Below the pieces are notes generated by a model, which saw only the letters and a program-made list of their open reading frames with translations, was not told the origin of the DNA and did not search any database. 7,709 bases of DNA, taken from Sphingobacteriales bacterium. GTDB taxonomy: Bacteria > Bacteroidota > Bacteroidia > Sphingobacteriales > Sphingobacteriaceae. The number at the start of each line of letters is the position of its first letter. Within the stretch, counting starts at the first letter, position 1. The position numbers and the translations under genes are program-made. The stretch lies in NCBI GenBank assembly GCA_020058405.1, contig JAGVEE010000250.1, positions 1 to 7,709 on the forward strand, read 5' to 3'. This document shows, piece by piece, positions 1-5,806 of the stretch.

Positions 1-903
1 ACGCACCGCTAAATTTGTTTGTTTACGAACATTAAAATAATACCGAATATCACTCAACAATCGTTTACTATCTCCAAATAATTTATTTTTTTTTGCATCA
101 CTTCTAACTTCATTGTACGATAAATCTATGTACACACCTTGTTGATTAATTCTATCTAAATTAATAAAGGTGTAACGATAATTTGCTCTAAATAAAAGTC
201 GCTCGGCATTACCTTTTAATGGGTATTCTGTAGTAAAATCTGCATAAGTATGCGGTTTAAATGTTTCATATTGATAACCGAGTCCTACTTTTGTGAATGA
301 ATGGATATTAATATCGTATCGATGCATTAACAACACCGTATATACATCATAACTAAATTCATTTTTTAAATTGTTATTGTAAATGGGTTCATAGCTTCCT
401 ATTTTATTGATGTCGGCAGCAATTCCATTTTTTCCTCCAAATACAAAAGGGTAATCGCCGCTATAGATATACGTCATTCTTCCCAATCTTCTCACATATA
501 AATTAGAATTACCCGAACGCCCGAAGGTATTAAAATCAACCCCTCCAGCTTGTATCTTAAAAAAATCTTTTGTTAATCCCATGTCTAAAACAGGAAAGAT
601 TGAAAAGGTTTCTACTAAAATAAAATAGAGCTCAGAGTAATTGCTGTCTAATGCAATTAGTTTGTATTGAACGGAAGAAAAATGGCGAAGGTTATAAATT
701 TCCTGAACATCTTTTTTTATTTGAGATGTATCAATAATATCGCCGGCCTTACTTTTTACAATATGATCTCGTAGGTATGAATACTTGGTACGCGATAAAC
801 CCAAAAAGCGCACACTCGAAATGGTTTGAGCGGCGCTGTATTCTGAAAGTAGAATACAAAAAAGGAATAAAAGCCTATAGATTTTCGAGTAAGATGGCTT
901 CAT
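1..903 (-). CDS. Omp85/BamA-TamA-like outer-membrane protein with one POTRA domain (3' end missing)
   Basis: The frame is open from an ATG at 903 to the left edge, giving 301 codons with no stop, so the C-terminus is outside the window. Residues 1-25 form a signal peptide (basic start, then LLFLFCILL, cleavage near SAAQ). Residues 28-100 look like one POTRA domain: ISSVRFLGLSRT, then a helix with KKDVQEIYNLRHFSSV, then a closing strand ELYFILVE. This is the pattern of BamA-type POTRA repeats. Beta-barrel sequence follows at once, with GVDFNTFGRSG (121-131) resembling the first-strand region of Omp85 barrels. Known relatives insert or secrete proteins at the outer membrane, but the client here is unknown. 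The gene overlaps the kinase gene by 29 bp, so it is cotranscribed and probably translationally coupled. The ATG start is chosen because the signal peptide begins exactly there. The Omp85 class is fairly sure. The subfamily is not. Confidence 0.75.
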   Translation of the reverse strand, partial: MKPSYSKIYRLLFLFCILLSEYSAAQTISSVRFLGLSRTKYSYLRDHIVKSKAGDIIDTSQIKKDVQEIYNLRHFSSVQYKLIALDSNYSELYFILVETFSIFPVLDMGLTKDFFKIQAGGVDFNTFGRSGNSNLYVRRLGRMTYIYSGDYPFVFGGKNGIAADINKIGSYEPIYNNNLKNEFSYDVYTVLLMHRYDINIHSFTKVGLGYQYETFKPHTYADFTTEYPLKGNAERLLFRANYRYTFINLDRINQQGVYIDLSYNEVRSDAKKNKLFGDSKRLLSDIRYYFNVRKQTNLAVR

Positions 904-1870
904 TGAGTAATTCGTTTTTGTCGATTGGTACGACACCAACTTTTTCACAAACCAATCCTCCTGCTAAATTTGCTAATTCAGTAAATTCTTGCGGACTCAT
1001 TCCTGCTGCTAAACCTAATGCTGCCACACTAATTACGGTATCACCGGCTCCAGATACATCAGAAATGCTGCGGATATGTGCAGGGCAAACTTTAGCATCA
1101 GTTTCGTTAAGCAATAAAATGCCTTGTTCAGAGAGCGTAATCATTACCATGTTTGCATTTAATTGCTCGCGCAATTTTTTTGCTGCTTCAAATAAACTTG
1201 GATGCTGGTAATGGTCAAAATCAATTTTTAATCCCTCTTTAAGTTCTTTTACGTTTGGTTTAAAAAGTTGTACGTTTTTATATGCTAAAAAATTTCGTTT
1301 TTTAGGATCAACCACCACGGGGATATTTTGTTGGTTGGCAATGTTTACAATCCTTTCAATTAAGGTTTGTTGAATTACACCTTTGTCATAATCTTCAAAA
1401 ATTATAACAGAAATTTTATGTGTATTAATAATTTGAATGATGCGTTCAGATAAAGCCTCTGTTAAAGCTTCAGTTAACAGACTATCATCTTCATCATCTA
1501 CTCTAAATAAATGTTGATGTTGGCCTATAAGTCTTGTTTTTACAGTGGTTACACGATCCTCGGAAGAGATGATGCCTTCGTTGGTTAATTGAGCATCTTT
1601 TAATAATTTATAAAATAAATCTTGGTGAGTATCTTTCCCAATTACCGAACATAAAATAGGAGTAGCCCCTAATGCTTTTACGTTTAGTGCAACGTTTGCG
1701 GCACCACCTAATCTGTTTTCGCGTTTTTGTATATTGAGAATCGGAACAGGTGCTTCTGGAGAAATACGATCTACTTTACCCCATAGGTAAGCATCAATCA
1801 TTACATCTCCGATAATTAAAACCTTTTGCGAATTAAAGGAATCAAAAATATTTAGCAGGTATTCCGACAT
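875..1870 (-). CDS. rfaE1: D-glycero-beta-D-manno-heptose-7-phosphate kinase (stand-alone RfaE1-type, PfkB family)
   Basis: By family knowledge this cytoplasmic enzyme phosphorylates heptose 7-phosphate at O-1 using ATP, a step toward ADP-heptose for lipopolysaccharide core. The N-terminus has the RfaE-specific string GDVMIDAYLWGKVDRISPEA (21-40), followed by GGAANVALNVKALG (55-68), the PfkB sugar-binding glycine motif. EDYDKG (159-164) and VDPKKRNF (187-194) match the central family blocks. DVSGAGDT (271-278) is PfkB signature 2, with D277 as the expected catalytic base and GAG as the anion hole. At 331 residues it holds only the kinase domain. The cytidylyltransferase-like half of bifunctional HldE (about 470 residues) is absent, so the adenylyltransferase should be encoded elsewhere. 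The ATG at 1870 lies 6 bp after the aminotransferase stop, and the 3' end overlaps the Omp85-like gene. Other PfkB sugar kinases are less likely because of the ISPEAPVP block. Confidence 0.9.
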   Translation of the reverse strand: MSEYLLNIFDSFNSQKVLIIGDVMIDAYLWGKVDRISPEAPVPILNIQKRENRLGGAANVALNVKALGATPILCSVIGKDTHQDLFYKLLKDAQLTNEGIISSEDRVTTVKTRLIGQHQHLFRVDDEDDSLLTEALTEALSERIIQIINTHKISVIIFEDYDKGVIQQTLIERIVNIANQQNIPVVVDPKKRNFLAYKNVQLFKPNVKELKEGLKIDFDHYQHPSLFEAAKKLREQLNANMVMITLSEQGILLLNETDAKVCPAHIRSISDVSGAGDTVISVAALGLAAGMSPQEFTELANLAGGLVCEKVGVVPIDKNELLNEAILLENL

Positions 1871-1876
1871 CTTTTT

Positions 1877-3070
1877 TTAAATCAATTTAGCCAAGGATTC
1901 TTTAATTCTACGCATTCCTTCACGCAAAATTTCTTCAGAACTTGCATAAGAAAAACGAATATTTGTAGGGCTACCAAATGCAGCACCGGTTACTAAGGAT
2001 ACATGTGCATCGTGTAATAAATACATACACAAATCTTCAGCAGAATTTATCACTCCATTTGCATGAGTTTTGCCGAAAAATGAACTTACGTCTGGGAAAA
2101 AGTAAAATGCACCATCAGGTAAATTCGTTTTTAATCCTGGAATGTCTTGCAACAATTCGTATACGAGGTCTCTTCTTTTTTTATACGCTTCGCGCATTTG
2201 TATGGTTGGTCCAATATCTCCATCCAATGCCATAATAGCCGCACGTTGAGATATAGAACTCGTTGCGGAAGTAAATTGACCTTGTATTTTATCGCAGGCT
2301 TTCGCTAGCGCTAGAGAAGAAGCCATATAACCCAATCTCCAACCTGTCATAGCAAATGCTTTAGACAGGCCATTAATCACAATGGTGCGGTCTTTAATCG
2401 ATTCGAACTGGGCAATACTTTCGTGTTTACTTAAATAATTTATGTGCTCATAAATTTCATCAGAGATAATCCAAATATCTGGGTGTTTCTCTAACACTTT
2501 TACGAAGGAGGCAAGCTCTACTTTGGTATAAACAGAACCAGTAGGGTTACATGGAGAGGAGAAAATTAACATTTTAGTATTAATGGTAATTGCTTCCTCT
2601 AATTGTGCTGCCGATATTTTAAAATGACTCTCAACAGTTGCAGGTATAAAAACTGGAACACCTTCGGCTAGTTTTATCATTTCAGAATACGATACCCAAT
2701 AAGGAGTTGGTACCAATACCTCGTCTCCTGCATTTATAGTAGATAAGATTGCATTGGCAATGGATTGTTTAGCTCCGGTAGAAACTACAATTTGTTCTGG
2801 TGTATAGTCAAGATTGTTTTCTCTTTTTAATTTACGACAAATTGCTTGGCGCAAATCTAAATAGCCCACCACTGGTGTATAATAAGAGAAATTTTGATCG
2901 ATTGCTTCTTTTGCAGCAGCTTTTATATGTGCTGGAGTGGTAAAATCTGGTTCACCGAGGGTTAGGTTGATAATATCTACGCCTTGGTTTTTCAGTTCTC
3001 TACTCAGTTTCGCCATCATAAGCGTCTGAGATTCAGTAAATAAATTTAATCTATTGGATAAATTAGCCAT
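1877..3070 (-). CDS. PLP-dependent class I aminotransferase (aspartate aminotransferase type)
   Basis: This is a full-length (397 residues) cytoplasmic fold-type I aminotransferase. Visible landmarks are LTLGEPDF (36-43), STGAKQSI (97-104) for phosphate binding, PYWVSY (123-128) with the stacking aromatic, NPTG (175-178), SDEIY (203-207) with the PLP-nitrogen aspartate D204, SKAFAMTGWRLGY (236-248) with Schiff-base lysine K237, and IRFSYA (371-376) with R372, which binds the substrate carboxylate. The pattern fits the AspC/AatA (subgroup I-gamma) enzymes, which usually move the amino group between aspartate or a related amino acid and 2-oxoglutarate. The exact substrate cannot be read from sequence. 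The ATG at 3070 gives the normal family N-terminus. The gene is 6 bp upstream of the heptose kinase, implying one transcript, although no metabolic link between the two is obvious. It follows the PorT-like gene after 41 bp. Confidence 0.92.
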   Translation of the reverse strand: MANLSNRLNLFTESQTLMMAKLSRELKNQGVDIINLTLGEPDFTTPAHIKAAAKEAIDQNFSYYTPVVGYLDLRQAICRKLKRENNLDYTPEQIVVSTGAKQSIANAILSTINAGDEVLVPTPYWVSYSEMIKLAEGVPVFIPATVESHFKISAAQLEEAITINTKMLIFSSPCNPTGSVYTKVELASFVKVLEKHPDIWIISDEIYEHINYLSKHESIAQFESIKDRTIVINGLSKAFAMTGWRLGYMASSLALAKACDKIQGQFTSATSSISQRAAIMALDGDIGPTIQMREAYKKRRDLVYELLQDIPGLKTNLPDGAFYFFPDVSSFFGKTHANGVINSAEDLCMYLLHDAHVSLVTGAAFGSPTNIRFSYASSEEILREGMRRIKESLAKLI

Positions 3071-3099
3071 TCAATAGTTGTGTTTGTAAGCTATAAAAA

Positions 3100-3114
3100 T
3101 AGTAAAATTTACTA
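3100..3114. repeat. 15-bp dyad in the gap before the aminotransferase gene
   Basis: TAGTAAA and TTTACTA form a perfect 7-bp inverted repeat around a single A. The right arm includes the TAG stop of the PorT-like gene, and the site lies 30 bp upstream of the aminotransferase start. It could be an operator half-site pair, but in such AT-rich sequence it could also be chance. It lacks a loop or T-tract, so it is not an intrinsic terminator. Confidence 0.3.
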
Positions 3115-3690
3115 AAGCGTGTACCTAATACTAAAGGTGGTGCTTAAATTAAAGTATCTTTCAATGGTTGCGTTAATGTCGAAAACAGATTGCGCAACAC
3201 GTAAATTGGCACCAAATTTATTTCCTAATTGGTAATGTAAACCAGCTAAAACACCATGGTCGGAGCTTCTTATATTTGCCGATCGATCATAATCAATTAC
3301 AAAATCGCTGTAGATGGCTTTTAATCGCACACTGTTATAAATTCCAATTTCAGCTCTAAGCTTTGGGTAAAATTCATAAGTGTAAACAATAGGTATATCA
3401 ATATAATTAAATTGAAATAGAGTATCTGGTACTGGATTAGATGGGCTAACTACATCTTTACTGCCTTTTTCAGAATACAAAAACTCCAATTGCCAAGCAG
3501 ATTTTAAGCCAATGTTCCTTCGTACACCTGTACCAACATTTAGTCCAAATTTATCAAAACCTGCAAGTTTATCACCATTTACTTGCGTTGCATTTGCACC
3601 AACTGATAAAATTAGATGAAATTTACGGTCTTGCGATTGTGCATATTGATATATCAATAGGAATAAAGAGACACATAGTATTCTTTTCAT
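3112..3690 (-). CDS. PorT-like outer-membrane beta-barrel protein (OMP_b-brl_2 type)
   Basis: The product is 192 residues when started at the ATG at 3690. Residues 1-20 are a clean signal peptide (MKR, then CVSLFLLIYQYA, cleavage after AQSQ). An in-frame ATG at 3741 would add 17 residues in front of the signal peptide and is not favoured. The mature part has the alternating pattern of a small eight- to ten-strand barrel. It contains the family hallmarks NGDKLAGFDKFGLNVGTG (38-55), YIDIPIVYTYEF (96-107) and a glycine-rich strand at 148-165, and it ends in an amphipathic last strand (TTFSIRYTL). Proteins of this broad Bacteroidota family sit in the outer membrane. PorT itself serves the type IX secretion system, but most members have no known role, and I see nothing that makes this one PorT proper. 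It may head the operon that continues into the aminotransferase. Confidence 0.8.
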   Translation of the reverse strand: MKRILCVSLFLLIYQYAQSQDRKFHLILSVGANATQVNGDKLAGFDKFGLNVGTGVRRNIGLKSAWQLEFLYSEKGSKDVVSPSNPVPDTLFQFNYIDIPIVYTYEFYPKLRAEIGIYNSVRLKAIYSDFVIDYDRSANIRSSDHGVLAGLHYQLGNKFGANLRVAQSVFDINATIERYFNLSTTFSIRYTL

Positions 3691-3747
3691 ACTGCAAAAT
3701 ACAATTTTTAGAAATAGGTGTGAAATATATAAGTTATACACTTTAGT

Positions 3748-3760
3748 ATATAATAAGTAT
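3748..3760 (-). repeat. Shared 13-mer, copy 1 (inverted relative to copy 2)
   Basis: Read on the minus strand this is ATACTTATTATAT, identical to positions 4767-4779 on the plus strand. It is 57 bp upstream of the PorT-like start. Both copies lie in divergent gaps. This is seen directly, but its function is unknown. Confidence 0.4.
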
Positions 3761-3773
3761 CGTTTAATTAAGT

Positions 3774-3777
3774 GGAG
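3774..3777 (+). promoter_or_regulatory. Shine-Dalgarno-like GGAG that fixes the lipoprotein start
   Basis: GGAG ends 9 nt before the ATG at 3787. The alternative in-frame GTG at 3772 sits on top of this element, so it is better read as part of the ribosome binding site than as a start codon. Confidence 0.55.
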
Positions 3778-3786
3778 TTTTGTGGT

Positions 3787-4221
3787 ATGAAAAATATCAA
3801 ATTTTATTTAGCTGCAATTATACTTGTTACAATTGTAAGCACAGTTTTACCCGCTTGTCAGAAAGGCGACGACGATCCAATTATTTCGGTTGTATCAAGA
3901 AAAGATAGATTTACGAATACCTGGAATTTAAAGTCTTATGAGAAGAATGGAGTAACACAGGATTTAAGTGGTACAACATATATTTATAATATGTTTAATG
4001 ATGGTACATTAACACAAACGGTAGAAGGTACAATATTTGGATTCCCTGTACGTACTGTAAACAATGGTACTTGGTCGTTTTTAAACGATGATGAAGATGT
4101 GAAAATTATTATAGGTTCTGAAACTGTAATTTATAATTTGCAGCGTTTAGCTTCTAAAGAATTGTGGTTGCGTAAAATAGAAGGCTCCGATTCTTATACT
4201 TATTATTTTGATGGATTATAG
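3787..4221 (+). CDS. Small lipoprotein with lipocalin-like domain
   Basis: The product is 144 residues. Residues 1-23 are a type II signal peptide (MKNIKF, then YLAAIILVTIVSTV) ending in the lipobox LPAC, with C24 lipidated. CQKGDDD follows. Acidic residues just after the cysteine resemble the export signal that sends Bacteroidota lipoproteins to the cell surface, so outer-leaflet placement is plausible. The mature part (about 39-142) has the pattern of Bacteroidota lipocalin-like proteins: DRFTNTWNLKSYEKNG, then FNDGTLTQTVEG, then NNGTWSFLNDDE, then repeated short strands with LWLRK. These are presumed to fold as a small barrel, and their ligand is generally unknown. The gene stands alone, diverging from the PorT-like gene and ending 25 bp before a hairpin terminator. 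The lipoprotein call is strong. The lipocalin fold is inferred from pattern only. Confidence 0.78.
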   Translation: MKNIKFYLAAIILVTIVSTVLPACQKGDDDPIISVVSRKDRFTNTWNLKSYEKNGVTQDLSGTTYIYNMFNDGTLTQTVEGTIFGFPVRTVNNGTWSFLNDDEDVKIIIGSETVIYNLQRLASKELWLRKIEGSDSYTYYFDGL

Positions 4222-4246
4222 GGTTAGTACATCAATTTAAATAATC

Positions 4247-4276
4247 GCTCCTAGAAAGCAATTTCTAGGGGCTTTT
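4247..4276 (+). terminator. Rho-independent terminator, possibly bidirectional
   Basis: GCTCCTAGAAA (4247-4257) pairs with TTTCTAGGGGC (4262-4272) in an 11-bp stem with one G-U pair. It closes on GCAA, a stable GNRA tetraloop, and is followed by TTTT. It lies 25 bp past the lipoprotein stop and just before the stop of the converging Gre-like gene. On the minus strand the hairpin is followed by the weaker tract GATTATTT, so termination there is less certain. Confidence 0.85.
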
Positions 4277-4277
4277 G

Positions 4278-4724
4278 TTATTTAATATCAATTATTTCAA
4301 TTTCTCTGTTTTGAAAGGTAATTTTATCACCTTTCTCTTTCCCTTTTATAGCCATTGCAAAGGGCGATGTTTTAGAAATGGCATAATATTCATCATTTTC
4401 TAGTTTAATTTTTCCAAAGGCAACACTAATAAAATACTTATCTGTATTTGTAAGTACGATGCTACCGAGTTCTACTGTTTGGTGAGTAATATTGGCATCA
4501 ATTTTTGCTAAATCTTGTACAATGTTACCATTCATAAGTACCATTTCAGTTAATTTATTCATTTCGATTTGAGCCATTTCTCTCGAAGTTTCGTATTTAT
4601 CTCCAGCACTACTTTTAGTATCATTATTTCTAGATTCTATTAACTGCAATAAATTTAGTTTATATTCATTAAGACGTTCTTCCAAAACGAGCGCAATTTT
4701 TTTAATAAGTTCAGCTTTAACCAT
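4278..4724 (-). CDS. GreA/GreB-like transcription elongation factor family protein
   Basis: The product is 148 residues in two parts. Residues 1-80 are helical and likely form a coiled-coil hairpin. Its presumed tip reads SSAGDKYETSREM (38-50) and carries D42 and E45, placed like the acidic pair that GreA pushes into the RNA polymerase secondary channel to stimulate cleavage of backtracked RNA. Residues 83-148 match the FKBP-like Gre C-terminal domain: VELGSIV (84-90), KYFISVAFGKI (96-106), then YYAISKTSPFAMAIKGKEKGD (positions 113-133), the analogue of the GreA block with SPLG and ALLGK. Family members in Bacteroidota are often mislabelled 3-oxoacyl-ACP synthase. No ketosynthase motif is present. 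The overall class is well supported, but whether it acts as GreA or as a polymerase-binding regulator is open. It is transcribed alone from the gap at 4725-4816. Confidence 0.75.
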   Translation of the reverse strand: MVKAELIKKIALVLEERLNEYKLNLLQLIESRNNDTKSSAGDKYETSREMAQIEMNKLTEMVLMNGNIVQDLAKIDANITHQTVELGSIVLTNTDKYFISVAFGKIKLENDEYYAISKTSPFAMAIKGKEKGDKITFQNREIEIIDIK

Positions 4725-4748
4725 GTTTCAAAGTTATAATTTTAAATG

Positions 4749-4756
4749 CAAATGTA
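4749..4756 (-). promoter_or_regulatory. Candidate -7 promoter element for the Gre-like gene
   Basis: The minus strand reads TACATTTG, a perfect match to the Bacteroidota -7 consensus TAnnTTTG. A start site about 7 nt downstream would leave a leader of roughly 18 nt before the ATG at 4724. I do not see a clear -33 TTG at the right distance, so this rests on one element only. Confidence 0.35.
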
Positions 4757-4766
4757 TAATTGGGAT

Positions 4767-4779
4767 ATACTTATTATAT
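4767..4779 (+). repeat. Shared 13-mer, copy 2
   Basis: ATACTTATTATAT on the plus strand, identical to the minus strand at 3760-3748. It is 37 bp upstream of the transporter GTG and 42 bp upstream of the Gre-like ATG, inside the 92-bp divergent gap. Confidence 0.4.
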
Positions 4780-4798
4780 GCATAGTAATTGTATCTTT

Positions 4799-4803
4799 AG
4801 GAG
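4799..4803 (+). promoter_or_regulatory. Shine-Dalgarno AGGAG for the GTG-initiated transporter gene
   Basis: AGGAG lies 13 nt before the GTG at 4817. The spacing is a little long, but the in-frame stop TAA at 4805-4807 and the lack of any nearby in-frame ATG leave GTG as the only reasonable start. Confidence 0.5.
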
Positions 4804-4816
4804 TTAAACTTACCCA

Positions 4817-5806
4817 GTGGAGAATCAAAAAAAACGATTAAGAATAATAAGTGCAGTGCTCATATTTGGTGTACTAATTACCATATTGAAGTTTGTTGCA
4901 TACTATATTACACATTCTAATGCCATTTATACCGATGCCTTAGAAAATATTATAAACGTTGTAGCAGGTGGTTTTGCATTTTATAGCATTTATTTAGCAG
5001 CTCAACCTAAAGATATCAATCACCCGTATGGTCATGGTAAAGTAGAATTTTTCGCCGTTGGTTTTGAAGGAGCACTGATTGTATTTGCTGCCATCAATAT
5101 TATTTATAAATCTATATACGCTTTTATAAACCCACAAGTAATACATCAATTAGATAAGGGTATTTGGCTAAGTATTTTAGCTGGGGCACTAAATTTTATT
5201 ATCGGTTTTTACGTTGTACAACAAGGGCGTAAACTTAATTCGATTACTTTAGAAGCAGATGGTAAACATTTAAAAACAGATGCTTATACAAGTGCAGGAT
5301 TGGTGTTAGGTTTGCTATTGATAAAATTCACTCAAATTTATATTTTAGATAGTATTATCTCCTTAATTCTTGGTTTTCTAATTTTGTATAATGGTTATCA
5401 TTTAATTCGAAAATCTATTTCTGGATTGATGGATGAAGTAGATACAAACTTAGTAAATGACATTGTGAACATCTTACAAAAAGAACGCAAGCCAGAATGG
5501 ATTGATGTACATAATTTAAGAACTCAAAAATACGGTCACGATTTGCATATCGATTGCCACATTACCTTGCCTTATTATTTTGATTTAGTAAGAGTGCATG
5601 ACGAAGTAGAGGCTATTGAGACCATAATTGAACGCAATGTTGAAAATACTGTAGAGTTATTTATACATGTAGATCCGTGTTTGCCAAATTGCTGTAATTA
5701 TTGTGAGGTAGAATGCCCTGTACGCAAGCATCCACAAGAAAAAACACTTGTATGGAATACCAATTTAGTAATGAACAATGCCAAACATTTTATAGAACAT
5801 GTATAA
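4817..5806 (+). CDS. Cation diffusion facilitator (CDF) family metal transporter with Cys-rich tail
   Basis: This 329-residue inner-membrane protein is expected to export divalent metal (Zn, Fe, Mn or similar) in exchange for protons. Six membrane segments are visible, at roughly 10-32, 44-62, 78-100, 115-135, 157-172 and 175-195. HPYGHGKVEF (69-78) is the CDF loop signature. The membrane-5 metal site is HLKTD (H151, D155), as in classical members. The membrane-2 site aligns as E43 and N47 (DALENIIN) in place of the DxxxD of YiiP or HxxxD of ZitB, so the metal cannot be assigned. A cytoplasmic ferredoxin-like domain (205-286) ends in ELFIHVDP. A tail with C288, C292, C293, C296 and C300 follows and could bind metal. 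The start is GTG at 4817, and membrane 1 begins just after it. The gene overlaps the NUDIX gene by 8 bp, so the two are cotranscribed. Confidence 0.88.
   Translation: MENQKKRLRIISAVLIFGVLITILKFVAYYITHSNAIYTDALENIINVVAGGFAFYSIYLAAQPKDINHPYGHGKVEFFAVGFEGALIVFAAINIIYKSIYAFINPQVIHQLDKGIWLSILAGALNFIIGFYVVQQGRKLNSITLEADGKHLKTDAYTSAGLVLGLLLIKFTQIYILDSIISLILGFLILYNGYHLIRKSISGLMDEVDTNLVNDIVNILQKERKPEWIDVHNLRTQKYGHDLHIDCHITLPYYFDLVRVHDEVEAIETIIERNVENTVELFIHVDPCLPNCCNYCEVECPVRKHPQEKTLVWNTNLVMNNAKHFIEHV

Larger units (their letters stand above)
3691..3786. promoter_or_regulatory. Divergent intergenic region between the PorT-like and lipoprotein genes
   Basis: These 96 very AT-rich bases must carry promoters for both flanking genes. 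On the minus strand TATATTTC (3729-3722) differs by one base from the Bacteroidota -7 consensus TAnnTTTG and would give a leader of about 25 nt for the barrel gene. I see no matching -33 TTG. No convincing plus-strand -7 element is visible. The region also holds one copy of a 13-mer shared with the next divergent gap. Confidence 0.35.
4725..4816. promoter_or_regulatory. Divergent intergenic region between the Gre-like and CDF transporter genes
   Basis: The 92 AT-rich bases hold a minus-strand TAnnTTTG match (4756-4749), the second copy of the 13-mer, and AGGAG for the transporter. No good plus-strand -7 element is seen. TATCTTTA at 4792-4799 is one base off, but its start site would fall beyond the ribosome binding site. 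Confidence 0.4.

Noticed and set aside
777..1211. Plus-strand open frame of 144 codons
   Set aside because: It is antisense to the heptose kinase and the start of the Omp85-like gene, both well supported, and its translation shows no family pattern.
875..1870. Bifunctional HldE
   Set aside because: The protein stops after the kinase domain and no nucleotidyltransferase motif is present.
1978..2235. Plus-strand open frame of 85 codons
   Set aside because: It is antisense to the C-terminal half of the aminotransferase and has no recognisable motif.
3691..3741. Upstream ATG at 3741 for the PorT-like gene
   Set aside because: It would put 17 residues ahead of a complete signal peptide that starts at the ATG at 3690.
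3772..3786. GTG at 3772 as lipoprotein start
   Set aside because: It overlaps the GGAG ribosome binding site, and the ATG at 3787 gives a standard lipoprotein signal peptide.
4278..4724. 3-oxoacyl-ACP synthase, the common database label for this family
   Set aside because: At 148 residues there is no ketosynthase Cys-His-His/Asn site, and the C-terminal half matches Gre factors.
4729..4736. Minus-strand TAACTTTG as promoter of the Gre-like gene
   Set aside because: It matches TAnnTTTG but sits only 4 bases before the ATG, which would make the transcript essentially leaderless. TACATTTG at 4756-4749 fits better.
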